Positions 9,114 to 19,365 are shown, counted from the first letter of the stretch. The stretch is DNA of 64,000 nt from Treponema sp. (GCA_009782555.1 WRIV01000003.1:62001-126000); one strand, 5' to 3'. Program-made: numbers and translations. The notes: generated from the letters alone by a model not told the origin.

Positions 9114-9260
9114 AATAGGGATTTAACTATAGCATTTTCGCTGTAGACTGATATAGACCGCCGGTACCGATATATACTTTGAAAAAAATTACTGCTATAC
9201 TAAACAAGATATTTTCCGACTGGAAGAAAACAAGCAAAATGCCAAATAGGAGTTTTTATA

Positions 9261-11462
9261 ATGAAACTTGGCTTTAAACTTACCGCAATTATGATTATAC
9301 TCAGTTTATTCAGCGTCGGTTCGGTCGGCATGATCCTGCTTGCCCAGTCCCGGTCCGCTATTACCGGGCTTGCAAATACTTCTACCATGAACCTTGCCGA
9401 AAAATCCGCCAGTAACATACAAGTCTTCCTAGAAACATATTGGTATTCTGCAGAAACCCTTGCTCAAGTTTTACATCAGTACGACTCTTTTGTTGCGGGC
9501 AACCGGCGGTCTGTAATTAACGTCATCCTAAGAGGCATGGTGGAAGAAAACCCCGAAATTATCGGCGCCTGGTGCGTCTGGGAACCGGATGCCTTGGAAG
9601 GCAACGATAGTCTTTACAGCGGGACGCCGGGTAGTTATCCTAATGGGCGCTTTGCCCCCTATTGGTACCGGGACGGCGAAAATGTAGAGATGGATCTTCT
9701 GATTGATTTTGATGTCCCCGGGGATGGGGATTACTATCTTTTGGCCAGAAACTCAGGCCGGGCGGAAATTTTGGATCCCTATTCTTATGAGGTCGGCGGA
9801 AAGACAACGCTGATGACCTCAATTTCCGTTCCTATCCACTCCCGGGACGGAAAAGTTATAGGAGTTACAGGTATCGATATCAGCGTTGATGATATTCAGC
9901 ATCTGGGCCAAGCCAGCAAGCCTTACGCCAACGCCGTATGTGCGGTATTCAGCAACAACGGGACTGTCCTTAGCCACTCCGACTTGACCCATCTCGGAAG
10001 AGATGTGCGGGAGAGCGAGCAGGCCATGGCCGGCCCTTATATGGACGATTTTTATAAAGCTATTAACACAGGCAAAGAATTTTCCTTTACTCATTTTATC
10101 GAGAGATTCAATGCGGACATGGAAGTTATAGCCATCCCCGTTGATGTTGGTGAATCTACAACCCCCTGGTGCTTTGCGGTAGGGGTATTAACAGATACTG
10201 TTATGGCTCCGGTGAACGATATGATGACCAAAAGCATCATCATCAGCACCATTGTTCTTATTGTGGTTATTACGGCGTCAATATTTATTTCCCGTTCTAT
10301 CACCAAACCCATTGTTAAAGTAGCGGATACCCTAAAAGACATTTCCGAGGGGGAAGGGGACTTGACCAGGACAATTACAGCCAAATCAAAAGACGAAATC
10401 GGCCGCCTTGCCCATTACTTTAACCAGACCCTGGAGAAAATTAAAAATCTGATCATCATCATAAAAAAACAGGCGGCAACGCTCTCCGATACCGGCAGCG
10501 AATTAGCGGGCAACATGACCGAGACCGCCGCGGCGATTAACGAAATCACCGCCAATATAAAAAGCATCAAAAGCCGTGTCCTAAATCAGAGCGCCAGCGT
10601 AACCGAAACCCATGCAACCATGGAACAGGTTGTGGTGAACATTAATAAGCTGGATAGCCTTGTGGAAAAGCAGAGTACCAATATTTCCAAAGCCTCAGCC
10701 GCCATCGAAGAAATGGCAGCCAATATTCAGTCCGTTACCGGGACCCTTGCCAACAATGCGGCCAATGTGCAGACCTTAAGAGAAGCCTCTGAAGTCGGAC
10801 GCGAGGGATTACAGGATGTGGCGGCGGATATACAGGAAATCGCCCGGGAGTCCGAGGGGCTTTTGGAGATAAACTCGGTAATGGAAAACATTGCCAGCCA
10901 GACTAACCTGCTTTCGATGAATGCGGCGATAGAAGCGGCCCATGCCGGGGAAGCGGGCAAGGGATTTGCCGTAGTAGCAGACGAGATCCGCAAGCTGGCG
11001 GAAAGCTCCAGCGAGCAGTCCAAAACCATCGGCACTGTTCTGACAAAAATAAAAGAGTCAATCGACAAGATTATGCGCGCTACGGAAAATGTACTGACTA
11101 AATTCGAAGCCATCGACTCGAGCGTAAAGATCGTTTCGGATCAGGAAGAACACATCCGCAATGCTATGGAGGAACAGGGAACAGGAAGCCGGCAAATTGT
11201 CGAGGGTGTCATCGAAGTAAATGCAATAACTCAGCAGGTAAAGAGCGGTTCCCAGGAAATGCTGGAAGGCAGCAAAGAAGTAATAATGGAAAGCGATAAC
11301 CTGGAAAAGGCAACCCAGGAGATCACCGCAGGCATGAACGAGATGGCCTCGGGCGCAGAACAGATAAATGTAGCGGTAAATCATGTCAACGAGATAAGCG
11401 TCAAGAACCGGCAGGACATCGCCCTTTTGGTAGAGGAAGTTTCCCGCTTTAAGGTCGAGTAA
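9261..11462 (+). CDS. Methyl-accepting chemotaxis protein with dCache-type sensor
   Basis: A 733-residue receptor: membrane segment 1 (about residues 8-28), periplasmic Cache-like sensor (about 35-320), membrane segment 2 (about 327-348), HAMP domain, and a long signalling domain with the conserved hairpin [19 protein letters not shown]. It ends SRFKVE and lacks a CheR-tethering pentapeptide. It senses small ligands in the periplasm and controls CheA. The signalling half is nearly identical to that of the receptor at 53609-55807, while the sensor domains diverge, as expected after duplication. An AGGAG site (9249-9253) precedes the ATG. Nothing in the neighbourhood indicates the ligand. Confidence 0.9.
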   Translation: MKLGFKLTAIMIILSLFSVGSVGMILLAQSRSAITGLANTSTMNLAEKSASNIQVFLETYWYSAETLAQVLHQYDSFVAGNRRSVINVILRGMVEENPEIIGAWCVWEPDALEGNDSLYSGTPGSYPNGRFAPYWYRDGENVEMDLLIDFDVPGDGDYYLLARNSGRAEILDPYSYEVGGKTTLMTSISVPIHSRDGKVIGVTGIDISVDDIQHLGQASKPYANAVCAVFSNNGTVLSHSDLTHLGRDVRESEQAMAGPYMDDFYKAINTGKEFSFTHFIERFNADMEVIAIPVDVGESTTPWCFAVGVLTDTVMAPVNDMMTKSIIISTIVLIVVITASIFISRSITKPIVKVADTLKDISEGEGDLTRTITAKSKDEIGRLAHYFNQTLEKIKNLIIIIKKQAATLSDTGSELAGNMTETAAAINEITANIKSIKSRVLNQSASVTETHATMEQVVVNINKLDSLVEKQSTNISKASAAIEEMAANIQSVTGTLANNAANVQTLREASEVGREGLQDVAADIQEIARESEGLLEINSVMENIASQTNLLSMNAAIEAAHAGEAGKGFAVVADEIRKLAESSSEQSKTIGTVLTKIKESIDKIMRATENVLTKFEAIDSSVKIVSDQEEHIRNAMEEQGTGSRQIVEGVIEVNAITQQVKSGSQEMLEGSKEVIMESDNLEKATQEITAGMNEMASGAEQINVAVNHVNEISVKNRQDIALLVEEVSRFKVE

Positions 11463-11620
11463 TAAAGCCGCAGTTTATCGCAGGGCCAATAATACAATTT
11501 TTGAAGAACTATAGGGAAAGGGCCAAATTAGGGTTTTACGCCCTTGCTTGTATTGGTGTCTAATATTTAGTACCATAATGGGTATCTGTATTCACCGGTG
11601 CCGGGCAAAGGAGCTGTATT

Positions 11621-13357
11621 ATGGAAAAAGATGCAATTATAAAAAGTGCCAGGGACTATATTGCAGGGGAAAAGGATCCATTTTTCCGATCCGAGGCCGA
11701 AAAACTCCTGGCCGCGGAAGATTGGAAGGAACTGGAAGACCGGTTTTACCAGAATCTGGAATTTGGCACCGGGGGGCTCCGGGGGGTTATTGGCGGCGGC
11801 TATAACCGGATGAATACCCTGGTGGTCAAAAGCGCCACCCAGGGGCTTGCCAACTACATCCGCCGGGCCTTTCCCGAAAAGGCCGCCATACAGGGGGGAC
11901 TTTCCGCCGCCATTGCCTTTGACAGCCGGCATTATTCGGCGGAATTTGCCGAAGCGGCGGCGCTGATCTTTGCCGCCAACGGAATAAAGGCGTACCTTTT
12001 TTCGGCCCTGCGGCCCACCCCGGAACTGTCCTTTGCCATCCGGCATTTAGGCTGCAGCACGGGGATCGTGGTTACGGCAAGCCACAATCCGCCCCAGTAC
12101 AACGGCTACAAAGCTTACTGGAACGACGGAGCCCAGGTTATTGCCCCCCACGACAAAGGGATCATCGCCGAAGTAAACGCTGTAACGGAAATCAAAGAAA
12201 TGCCCCGGGAAGAAGCCCTAAAGGCGGGCCTCCTTTCCATAATCGACAAAGAAGTGGACGAGCCCTACCGGGCCATGGTCAAGAGCAGATTGTTCCGGCC
12301 CGCATTGATCAAGGAAAAAGCCGGGGAGGTAAAGATCGTCTACACTCCCCTCCACGGTACCGGAGCCTTCCATGTGGAAGGCGTTTTGGGAGACCTGGGC
12401 CTAAAGGTAATCACCGTCAGCGAACAGCGGGAAGGGGACGGCGGCTTTCCCACCGTGGCTTTTCCCAATCCGGAAGAAGCGGCGGCCCTGGACATGGCAA
12501 TAAAACTGGGAGCCAAAGAAGGGGCCGACGTGGTCATGGCCAACGATCCCGATGCGGATCGCTTCGGCATAGCGGTTCCCAATTCAGAGCGGAGCGGTTT
12601 TACGCTGGTTACGGGAAACCAAATGGGAGTATTGCTGGGGGACTATATTTTTCTTTCTTTAAAAGAACAGGGAAAGATGCCCCCCAAGCCCTTGATGGTA
12701 AACACCATTGTTACCACGGGGATGCAAAAGCGGATGGCCGCCTCTTATGGCGTGGAATGCGTGGAGGTCCTGACGGGCTTTAAATGGATAGCCGACATCA
12801 TGGGCAAATGCGAGCAAAAAGAAATTGACGGAACCTTCCTCTTTGGCACAGAAGAAAGCTACGGCTACCTGGTGGAAAACGAAGTCCGGGACAAGGACGG
12901 CATTTCCGCCGCGGCCTTGACTGCGGAAATGACACTTTTCTGGCGGAGCAGGGGAAAAAGCCTGCTGGACCGGCTCAATGAACTCTACACTGAACACGGC
13001 TACTGGCAGGAACTGGGGGTTTCCAAATATTTCCAGGGACCCGAAGGGCCGGGGATCATGAAAGGCATTATGGAAGAATACCGGAAAAACCCTCCCGCCA
13101 GGCTGGGGGGAATCAGCATAACAAGGGTCAGGGACATTAAGGACGGCGCGGACGGACTCCCCCCCAGCGACGTGCTGCAGTTTTTTCTGGAAGATGGAAC
13201 CATCGTCAGCGCCCGCCCCAGCGGCACCGAACCGAAGATAAAATTTTACGCCACCTGCTGCGCCGGTGCAGAGGAGGGCCTGGAAAAGGCCAGGGCAGAG
13301 GCGGCGCGGAAGCTGGAAGCGATTAGCAAAGATATACGGAGCGTTATTGGAGAATGA
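11621..13357 (+). CDS. Phosphoglucomutase/phosphomannomutase (alpha-D-phosphohexomutase)
   Basis: Interconverts hexose 1- and 6-phosphates in the cytosol. All four family motifs are visible: catalytic TASHNPPQYNG (Ser154), metal-binding NDPDADRFG, sugar-binding GTEESYGY, and phosphate-binding RPSGTEPKIKFY. The 578-residue length fits the PGM2-like subgroup. The AAAGGAG site is well placed. Its stop overlaps the ATG of tatT (ATGA at 13354-13357), tying it to the TRAP-transporter genes. A different phosphohexomutase gene may begin at the left edge of the window. Confidence 0.92.
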   Translation: MEKDAIIKSARDYIAGEKDPFFRSEAEKLLAAEDWKELEDRFYQNLEFGTGGLRGVIGGGYNRMNTLVVKSATQGLANYIRRAFPEKAAIQGGLSAAIAFDSRHYSAEFAEAAALIFAANGIKAYLFSALRPTPELSFAIRHLGCSTGIVVTASHNPPQYNGYKAYWNDGAQVIAPHDKGIIAEVNAVTEIKEMPREEALKAGLLSIIDKEVDEPYRAMVKSRLFRPALIKEKAGEVKIVYTPLHGTGAFHVEGVLGDLGLKVITVSEQREGDGGFPTVAFPNPEEAAALDMAIKLGAKEGADVVMANDPDADRFGIAVPNSERSGFTLVTGNQMGVLLGDYIFLSLKEQGKMPPKPLMVNTIVTTGMQKRMAASYGVECVEVLTGFKWIADIMGKCEQKEIDGTFLFGTEESYGYLVENEVRDKDGISAAALTAEMTLFWRSRGKSLLDRLNELYTEHGYWQELGVSKYFQGPEGPGIMKGIMEEYRKNPPARLGGISITRVRDIKDGADGLPPSDVLQFFLEDGTIVSARPSGTEPKIKFYATCCAGAEEGLEKARAEAARKLEAISKDIRSVIGE

Positions 13358-14310
13358 AAAAGCCGTTTTTGTTTTTCTTTGAACCTTTTCTGCTTCTTTT
13401 TGTTTTGTTCTTCCTGGGGTCCTGCTCTCTGAACAAGCTTGTAATAAACAAAGTTTCCGACGCCCTTACCGGCAGCGGGGCAGGCACTGTTTTTACGGGA
13501 GACAACGATCCAATCCTGGTGGGGGACTCCCTGCCCTTTGCCATAAAAATGTACGAATCCCTGCTGGATCAAAACCCCGATCACCCCGGCCTTATCGTTA
13601 CCACCGGGTCCCTCTTTATTATGTATGCCAATGCCTTTGTACAGGGGCCGGCGGAAATGCTCCCCCTGGAACAGTGGGAAGAAAAACGCTTCCAGATGGA
13701 CCGGGCAAGAAAACTCTACCTTAGGGGGGCGGCAATTCTGGAAAGGGGGATAAACAACAAATATCCGGGTATGCTTGCGGCGGAAAATGATCCTTTTTCA
13801 AAGGCCCTGGCCAAAATGAAGAAAGAAGACATCTCCCTCTTTTACTGGTACGCCGCGGGGACCCTTTCCGCCTATGCCCTTAACGTCTTTGACCTTTCCC
13901 TGGGATTAAAAGTTCCCCGGCTTACCGCCATGATGAACCGGGCCTATGAACTGGACGAAAATTACAATAGCGGCGCCCTGGATGAATTTTTTCTGATCCT
14001 TTACGGCGCCCTGCCCGAAGGTTTGGGGGGAGACCCCGACAGAGCCCTTATCCATTACAGGCGGGCCCTGGAAAAATCAAAGGGCCTCTCGGCGGCCCCC
14101 TATGTGGCCTACGCCCAGACCATGGCGGTAAAAAACCAGGATTACGAAAGTTTTAAGAACAATCTGGAAACAGCCCTGGCCATAGACCCTGCCGCAAATC
14201 CGTCCAACACCTTGATCAACACGATAAGCCAGAACAAGGCCCGGTACCTCCTGGAAAAGGCGCCGGAACTCTTTTCGGACCTGGAAGTTTGGGATTATAA
14301 TGACGAATAA
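13354..14310 (+). CDS. tatT: TRAP-transporter-associated lipoprotein TatT
   Basis: A 318-residue lipoprotein: hydrophobic signal peptide with lipobox FLGSC (lipidated Cys24), then a helical TPR-like body (PFAIKMYESLLDQNPDHPG, later RALIHYRRALE). In Treponema pallidum TatT forms a trimeric TPR protein that associates with the TRAP solute-binding protein TatP. The order here, tatT-tatP-tatQM, is the same. Expected location is the periplasm, anchored to a membrane. The ligand is unknown; a hydrophobic substrate has been proposed for the T. pallidum protein. Confidence 0.88.
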   Translation: MKKPFLFFFEPFLLLFVLFFLGSCSLNKLVINKVSDALTGSGAGTVFTGDNDPILVGDSLPFAIKMYESLLDQNPDHPGLIVTTGSLFIMYANAFVQGPAEMLPLEQWEEKRFQMDRARKLYLRGAAILERGINNKYPGMLAAENDPFSKALAKMKKEDISLFYWYAAGTLSAYALNVFDLSLGLKVPRLTAMMNRAYELDENYNSGALDEFFLILYGALPEGLGGDPDRALIHYRRALEKSKGLSAAPYVAYAQTMAVKNQDYESFKNNLETALAIDPAANPSNTLINTISQNKARYLLEKAPELFSDLEVWDYNDE

Positions 14311-14311
14311 C

Positions 14312-14344
14312 CCTTTTCCATAAAAACTGAAGTTTTGGAAAAGG
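14312..14344. repeat. Palindromic element (CCTTTTCCA...TGGAAAAGG)
   Basis: Imperfect inverted repeat whose arms read CCTTTTCCATAAAAACT and AGTTTTGGAAAAGG. It lies between tatT and tatP and has no T-run. The same core recurs as perfect hairpins at 18352-18385 and 53526-53562, so it appears to be a dispersed repeat rather than a terminator. Confidence 0.6.
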
Positions 14345-14377
14345 CTAGAGTAACTGTTACTGCGGAGGAACCGTGTC

Positions 14378-15385
14378 ATGAAAAAAATTGTTATTGCCGC
14401 TGCTGCCGTTTTTCTGCTTGCAATTATGCCGGCTTACAGCCAAAGAGCCCCCCGGCAGGTGGTGATCAAGCTTGCATCCATGGTGCCGGAAAATACCGAC
14501 TGGGGCCTGGCCATAAACAAGCTCGCCGCCGAATGGTCCAGGGTAACCAACGGCGAAGTAAGGCTCCAGGTTTATGCCAACGGCACCCAGGGCACAGAAG
14601 ACGAGGTCCTGCGAAAGCTCAATATGAATACCATCCAGGCGGCGATCTTTACTTCCTTTGGCTTAAATAAAATCGCCCCGGAGATCCTGACCCTTAGCTG
14701 CCCCTTTCTTATCCGCAACGATGCGGAACTCGACGAAGTCCTTAGAAACGTCAAAGATGAATTTGAGGCAAAGATCAACGCCAAAAATTACTATTCCCTG
14801 GCCCTGGTCAAGGGCGGCTGGGTAAAATTATTTTCCCGGAACCCTATTTTTGTCCCCGCGGATTTAAAACGCCAAAAAGTGGGGAGTATTCCCTCGGAAC
14901 CGGAACTGGCCCAGGCCTTTAGGGCCATGGGGTATCAGGTGGTAGCGGTGGAACAGAACCGGCTCCTTATCGCCCTGAACGGCGGCGCCATTGATGCGGT
15001 CTACCAAAGCCCGATTTTTACCGCCGGGGCCCAATACTTTGGGGTGGCAAAGAACATGGCTTCCATCAATATCGCCCCCTTTATGGGCGGTATTATATTA
15101 AATAAACAGGCCTGGGAATCCATCCCCGTTCAGCACCGGAGCGAACTTATCCGGGTTACCCGGCGCATCGCCCTGGAACTGGAATCGTCTCTCCTAAAAC
15201 TGGAGGTCGAAACAGTCCGGCAGATGAAAAATAACGGCCTAAGGGAAAACCAGATTAGCCCCCAGCAGCTGGAAGAATGGTACAACGATACGGCCCGGGC
15301 GCTTCCCAGCCTGTTGGGAAGCACCTTTGACCGGGCCATGTACAACAAAATCGACGGTATCCTTAGGAACTTCCGGAGCCGTTAG
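14378..15385 (+). CDS. tatP: TRAP transporter solute-binding protein (DctP family, TatP)
   Basis: A 335-residue periplasmic binding protein with a cleavable signal peptide ending near AYSQ. It has the DctP-family opening VVIKLASMVPENTDWG and the family NRLLIALNGGAIDAVYQSP segment, which normally carries a residue contacting the ligand carboxylate. It delivers substrate to TatQM for sodium-driven uptake. The GGAGG site (14363-14367) is well placed. The TAG stop is followed immediately by the TTG start of the permease. Confidence 0.9.
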   Translation: MKKIVIAAAAVFLLAIMPAYSQRAPRQVVIKLASMVPENTDWGLAINKLAAEWSRVTNGEVRLQVYANGTQGTEDEVLRKLNMNTIQAAIFTSFGLNKIAPEILTLSCPFLIRNDAELDEVLRNVKDEFEAKINAKNYYSLALVKGGWVKLFSRNPIFVPADLKRQKVGSIPSEPELAQAFRAMGYQVVAVEQNRLLIALNGGAIDAVYQSPIFTAGAQYFGVAKNMASINIAPFMGGIILNKQAWESIPVQHRSELIRVTRRIALELESSLLKLEVETVRQMKNNGLRENQISPQQLEEWYNDTARALPSLLGSTFDRAMYNKIDGILRNFRSR

Positions 15386-17317
15386 TTGAACCCGGGGGAA
15401 ATAAAAAAGACCGTCCGCATCGTTTCCGCGATAGAGGAAGGGATCTGTTACCTCGCCCTGGCGCTTTTGGCCCTTCTTCCCCTGGCGGATATTGTACTGC
15501 GGTTAACCATAAAAACGGGGTTCCCCGATGCGGCCAGCCTTTTTAAACACCTCCTTTTAGCTTTGGGCCTTTTGTCGGGGATGCTGACCACCAAAAACGA
15601 AGAACATTTATCCATCGGCATTGTGCAGAATTTTTCTTCCCCGGGGGTCAAAAAAACCGTATCGGTGATAGGCCATATTGTTTCGGCCTATGTAACCATG
15701 ATCATCGCCTGGGGGTCCCTTTCCTTTATCAGGGTGGGGCTTATGGGCTGGAAAATCTGCGGGATCATCCCGGACCGGATTTTTGCCCTGGTAATCCCCA
15801 TAGGGTACACGGTCATGGCCTTTCGCTTTGCCCGGCTTACCCCCCTGGAGGGAAAGAAAAAAATAATTCCCTATCTGGCCCTCCTTTTGGGAACGATCTC
15901 TGCCCTGCCCATCATTGGGGCGGCAATCTGGCCCTATGACAGGCCGGAGTTTCTCCGAGAAATAACCGAGTTGTATTACGACATTGCCTGGTACATCAAG
16001 GTTCCCGGGGTTATCTTTCTTTTGGCCGCGGCTTTAGCGGGGACTCCCCTTTTTGTGGTCATGGGCGGCATGGCCCTGCTCTTAATACAAGCCTCCGGGG
16101 TAGAGATTCACGTCGTTCCCGGCCAGGTCTACCAGGCCCTGACCCAGGACGGCATTATCCCCATCCCCCTCTTTACCCTGGCGGGATTTATCCTTTCCGA
16201 AAGCAGGGCCGGCGAACGGCTGGTTAAGGCCTTTCGGGGGCTTTTTGGCTGGTTCCCCGGGGGGATGATCGCCGCCACGGTGGTGATCTGCGCCTTCTTT
16301 ACTTCGTTTACCGGCGCTTCCGGGGTTACGATCCTTGCCCTGGGGGGGCTTCTCTTTGCCATTTTATCCCAGCACTCCCGGTACCCGGAAAATTTTTCCA
16401 TCGGCCTCCTTACCTCCACCGGAAGCATCGGCCTTCTCTTTCCGCCAAGTCTTCCCATTATTCTGGTGGGAGTTACCTTTACCATGACCGGCGTTCCGAT
16501 AAATATCCTCCATCTTTTTTATGGGGGAGTTATTCCGGGGGTAATCCTTGTTACGGCGATGATCATTTTTGGCATCGTCGTGTCCCTAAAGATGCCGGGG
16601 AAAACAGCTCCGGCAGAGGGATCGGGGGGAACCTTCGGGATCGAACCCTTTAACCTAAGAACAGCCCTGGGGGGGGTAAGGGAATCTATTTTTGAATTGA
16701 TCCTCCCCATATTTTTGGTGGTTTTTTTCTTTACCGGCTTTCTTTCCATAGTCGAACTGGGGGCCGTTTCGGTGGTTTATGTGTTCATTGTAGAGGTGAT
16801 CATCCACCGGGACCTGGCCCTAAAGGATATACCCGCAGTTTTCCGCAAGGCGGCGCCGATCATCGGCGGGGTGCTTTCGATCATCGGCCTTTCCATGGCC
16901 CTGTCGTTTTATATAATCGACACCCAGGCGCCGCAAAACCTGGTCGAATGGATGAAAAACACTATCCAGTCCCCGGTAATATTTCTGCTCCTGTTAAACC
17001 TGCTCCTCTTGGTCGTGGGCTGCCTAATGGATATTTTTTCCGCCATCCTGATCGTACTCCCCCTAATAACCCCCCTGGGGGTGGCCTATGGCCTGGACCC
17101 TATACACCTGGGAATTATCTTTATAACCAACCTGGAAGTCGGATTCCTGACCCCGCCGGTGGGCTTAAACCTTTTTCTGGCCAGTTACCGTTTTGGCAAA
17201 CCCTTTGCCCGGATCTGCCGCTATGTCCTGCCCTTCCTCTTAATCCAGTTTGCGGTGGTGCTGCTGGTAACCTATGTACCGGCCCTGTCCACCTTTCTGC
17301 CGGGCCTGTTCCGGTAG
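15386..17317 (+). CDS. tatQM: TRAP transporter fused small and large permease (DctQ-DctM, TatQM)
   Basis: A 643-residue inner-membrane protein. The first roughly 160 residues form a DctQ-like four-segment domain; the remainder is a DctM-like permease with the family pattern of hydrophobic segments and the motif GLLFPPSLPIILVG. Fusion of the two subunits is known in many TRAP systems, including T. pallidum. The TTG start at 15386 directly abuts the TAG of tatP, so translation probably couples through termination-reinitiation. It is the last gene before a strong bidirectional terminator. Confidence 0.9.
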   Translation: MNPGEIKKTVRIVSAIEEGICYLALALLALLPLADIVLRLTIKTGFPDAASLFKHLLLALGLLSGMLTTKNEEHLSIGIVQNFSSPGVKKTVSVIGHIVSAYVTMIIAWGSLSFIRVGLMGWKICGIIPDRIFALVIPIGYTVMAFRFARLTPLEGKKKIIPYLALLLGTISALPIIGAAIWPYDRPEFLREITELYYDIAWYIKVPGVIFLLAAALAGTPLFVVMGGMALLLIQASGVEIHVVPGQVYQALTQDGIIPIPLFTLAGFILSESRAGERLVKAFRGLFGWFPGGMIAATVVICAFFTSFTGASGVTILALGGLLFAILSQHSRYPENFSIGLLTSTGSIGLLFPPSLPIILVGVTFTMTGVPINILHLFYGGVIPGVILVTAMIIFGIVVSLKMPGKTAPAEGSGGTFGIEPFNLRTALGGVRESIFELILPIFLVVFFFTGFLSIVELGAVSVVYVFIVEVIIHRDLALKDIPAVFRKAAPIIGGVLSIIGLSMALSFYIIDTQAPQNLVEWMKNTIQSPVIFLLLLNLLLLVVGCLMDIFSAILIVLPLITPLGVAYGLDPIHLGIIFITNLEVGFLTPPVGLNLFLASYRFGKPFARICRYVLPFLLIQFAVVLLVTYVPALSTFLPGLFR

Positions 17318-17322
17318 GGCGT

Positions 17323-17355
17323 AAAAAAAATACCGCCGGGGGCGGTATTTTTTTT
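17323..17355. terminator. Bidirectional intrinsic terminator
   Basis: Perfect 15-bp inverted repeat (AAAAAAAATACCGCC / GGCGGTATTTTTTTT) with a GGG loop, giving an A-run before and a T-run after. It lies between the convergent tatQM and the barrel gene at 17371 and can serve both. Confidence 0.92.
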
Positions 17356-17370
17356 ACATCCACGCTGCTG

Positions 17371-18249
17371 TTACAGGGTATACTTGAACCAGATGCCCGG
17401 TTCGATGGTTATGTCCCCTTCGCCGTTGATGTTGTTAAGGCCGACCCAGAGTCCGGCGCTCATGTTGTCGTTAATGACATATTTGGCGCTGGGCTTAATG
17501 GTAAAGCCTTCGAAGAAATTCCCCTCGCCGTCTGCAGTATTGTCCAGTTCCACATTGGCATAGAGCTGTTCCTTTAGAATTTCGTAGCCCACATTTACAT
17601 AGGCGATCTGCATAACCTCTTTTGCGCCGATGCCGTAGGCAAAGCCATAATCCACGGTTAGGCCAAAATCAAACTCCGCGGAAACATCAAAGCCAAAGGT
17701 GTCGGTGCCGTCATCGCCCAACAGCTCTTTTCCAAACATGGATCTTTTTCCGTCGCTGTTAATGCCGCTGACATTAAGACCGTACCAGACATCGAACCCC
17801 AGGGTTACGGGGCCCACTTCCAGGCCGGAATAGCCGACTATGGGCTTATAACCCACGATACCAGCGTCATATATTCCCGACAGGGGCCATACCTGGAGGG
17901 TAACGTCCAGGGTTCCCGGTCCCAGTTCCATGCCGTAACCAAGGCCGACAAAGAAATCGTCCGCATCAAAGGCGGTAACGTCAAAAACGGCGAGGCCATC
18001 AGCGTAGGAACTGCCAGACTCATCCTGGAACCTGATTTTAATCGGTGTCTGGAGCCCAAAGTGGATCTTACCGGGGCCCAGTTCCTGTTCCCCCGCGGCG
18101 GCAAAGACTAGGCCGAGCCAGGGGTCTGCTTTTTCATCGTTGGCTCCCGCTACGTTGGTAACGCCGAATTTGACCGTCGTTGATATCTGCCCAAAGGCGC
18201 TTCCCCCTGCTATCGCAAGGATTAAAAGAATGACTAATGTTTTTTTCAT
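17371..18249 (-). CDS. Putative outer-membrane beta-barrel protein
   Basis: A 292-residue protein with a signal peptide (MKKTLVILLILAIAGGSAFGQ). The mature part has no membrane helices and alternates polar with aromatic or aliphatic residues, rich in Gly, ending WFKYTL, as in small outer-membrane barrels. It pairs with the gene at 18463: signal peptides, C-termini (FKYTL) and upstream leaders match, so the two arose by duplication. It has its own promoter and a GGGAGGA site. No named family was recognised and no substrate can be given. Confidence 0.65.
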   Translation of the reverse strand: MKKTLVILLILAIAGGSAFGQISTTVKFGVTNVAGANDEKADPWLGLVFAAAGEQELGPGKIHFGLQTPIKIRFQDESGSSYADGLAVFDVTAFDADDFFVGLGYGMELGPGTLDVTLQVWPLSGIYDAGIVGYKPIVGYSGLEVGPVTLGFDVWYGLNVSGINSDGKRSMFGKELLGDDGTDTFGFDVSAEFDFGLTVDYGFAYGIGAKEVMQIAYVNVGYEILKEQLYANVELDNTADGEGNFFEGFTIKPSAKYVINDNMSAGLWVGLNNINGEGDITIEPGIWFKYTL

Positions 18250-18318
18250 AACAAAAATCCTCCCAAAATTGGTGACAAGAGAAGCAATCGACGATTACCT
18301 TTACCTCTTATCCTTACT

Positions 18319-18347
18319 AAGGTAACACATATTTGGGGGTTTGTCAA
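18319..18347 (-). promoter_or_regulatory. Sigma-70-type promoter of the barrel gene at 18249
   Basis: On the minus strand, TTGACA (18347-18342) and TACCTT (18324-18319) are separated by 17 nt. The leader of about 65 nt resembles that of the paralogous gene at 19365 (shared GATTGCTTC-CTCTTGTCA stretch). Confidence 0.65.
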
Positions 18348-18351
18348 CGAA

Positions 18352-18385
18352 GGGGGTTCCAAAAACTAAAGTTTTTGGAACCCCC
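18352..18385. repeat. Perfect palindrome (GGGGGTTCCAAAAAC, 15-bp arms)
   Basis: Arms GGGGGTTCCAAAAAC and GTTTTTGGAACCCCC with a TAAA loop. It lies just upstream of the -35 element of the barrel gene and shares the TTCCAAAA core with the palindromes at 14312 and 53526. It lacks a T-run. Confidence 0.8.
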
Positions 18386-18412
18386 CAGGGGGGCGATTAG
18401 GGGAGGGACAAA

Positions 18413-18439
18413 AAAATACTCCCCAGGGGGGAGTATTTT
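18413..18439 (-). terminator. Intrinsic terminator of the barrel gene at 18463
   Basis: Inverted repeat AAAATACTCCCC / GGGGAGTATTTT with an AGG loop. Read on the minus strand it is followed by a T-run (seven T in all), 24 nt after the stop of the gene. Confidence 0.88.
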
Positions 18440-18462
18440 CTACAATCCGTTAAAATCTGCAA

Positions 18463-19365
18463 CTACAGGGTGTACTTGAAGGTAAGACCGGGGGTAACCC
18501 ACATATCGCTGGTGTTGTTGATGTTCCGGAACCTTACAAAGGCGCCCAGGGCCATGTTGTCGTTCAGGGTAACATTGATATAGGGCTTTACCTGGAATCC
18601 CTGGAACATTTCGCTTATAACCCATTTGGCGGTTTCCCGGCTGGTAACACGGCCGGTTTCGTCGAGGGTACAGCCAATCTTTAGGGAACCGGCGGTAAAG
18701 TTCAGGTCCACATTGGCAATTTCGAAGATGTCCTTCTCGATGGGGGTAAAGGAGAACTCATACCGGAAACCCAGGCCAAAGGCAAAATTGGTGGAGAACC
18801 AGATCGCCAGTTTGTCCATGATTTTGTCTGTGCCGGTGCCATCCCACCTTCCAAAAACTGAAACCTGACCATTGGGGCCAAAACCATCGGTGTAGTAGTT
18901 GTAATACACACCGGCGCCCAGGGTTACGATGCCCAGGTTAATCTTTGAATAGGATACATGGGGCTGTAGAGCTATGGCAGCGATTTGGTTCTGGGCGGCC
19001 ATGTAAAACACACCCAAGGTGAAATCCAGGGTGCCGGGCCCAAGGCCAAAGCCATAGCCCAGGTTACCGAACATATCCACCGGATCCATGGAATAGGCAC
19101 CGACTGGAGTTGTAGCGTTGATGTACTCAAGGAAGTGGAGCCGGAAGCCGAGCTGCAGAGCAAAGTGCAGGTTTCCGGGGCCCACGGCCTGGGAACCGGC
19201 GCCGTTCCAGATCAGATCAACCTGTGCATCCGTCGAATTCCCGGTAGGTCCCTGGTTAGCATTGTTTGCGTTATCGAGGTTAAAGCCAAGTGTGAACGAT
19301 ACCTGTCCAAAAGCTGCTCCCCCCGCGATCGCAAGGATTAGAAGAACAATTAAAGTTTTCTTCAT
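18463..19365 (-). CDS. Putative outer-membrane beta-barrel protein, paralogue
   Basis: A 300-residue protein from the ATG at 19365; the frame is open 16 codons further up, but AGGAGG (minus strand, from about 19381) and the signal peptide (MKKTLIVLLILAIAGGAAFGQ) fix this start. The mature part is Gly- and aromatic-rich beta-type sequence ending LTFKYTL. It is a paralogue of the gene at 17371, diverged in the body, and both are transcribed separately. Likely a surface or porin-like protein of the treponemal outer membrane; the function is not recognised. Confidence 0.65.
   Translation of the reverse strand: MKKTLIVLLILAIAGGAAFGQVSFTLGFNLDNANNANQGPTGNSTDAQVDLIWNGAGSQAVGPGNLHFALQLGFRLHFLEYINATTPVGAYSMDPVDMFGNLGYGFGLGPGTLDFTLGVFYMAAQNQIAAIALQPHVSYSKINLGIVTLGAGVYYNYYTDGFGPNGQVSVFGRWDGTGTDKIMDKLAIWFSTNFAFGLGFRYEFSFTPIEKDIFEIANVDLNFTAGSLKIGCTLDETGRVTSRETAKWVISEMFQGFQVKPYINVTLNDNMALGAFVRFRNINNTSDMWVTPGLTFKYTL

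Noticed and set aside
9173-9201. Sigma-28 type promoter before the first chemotaxis receptor
   Set aside because: No TAAA and GCCGATAA pair at correct spacing was found; a TATACT at 9196-9201 is present but lacks a convincing -35.
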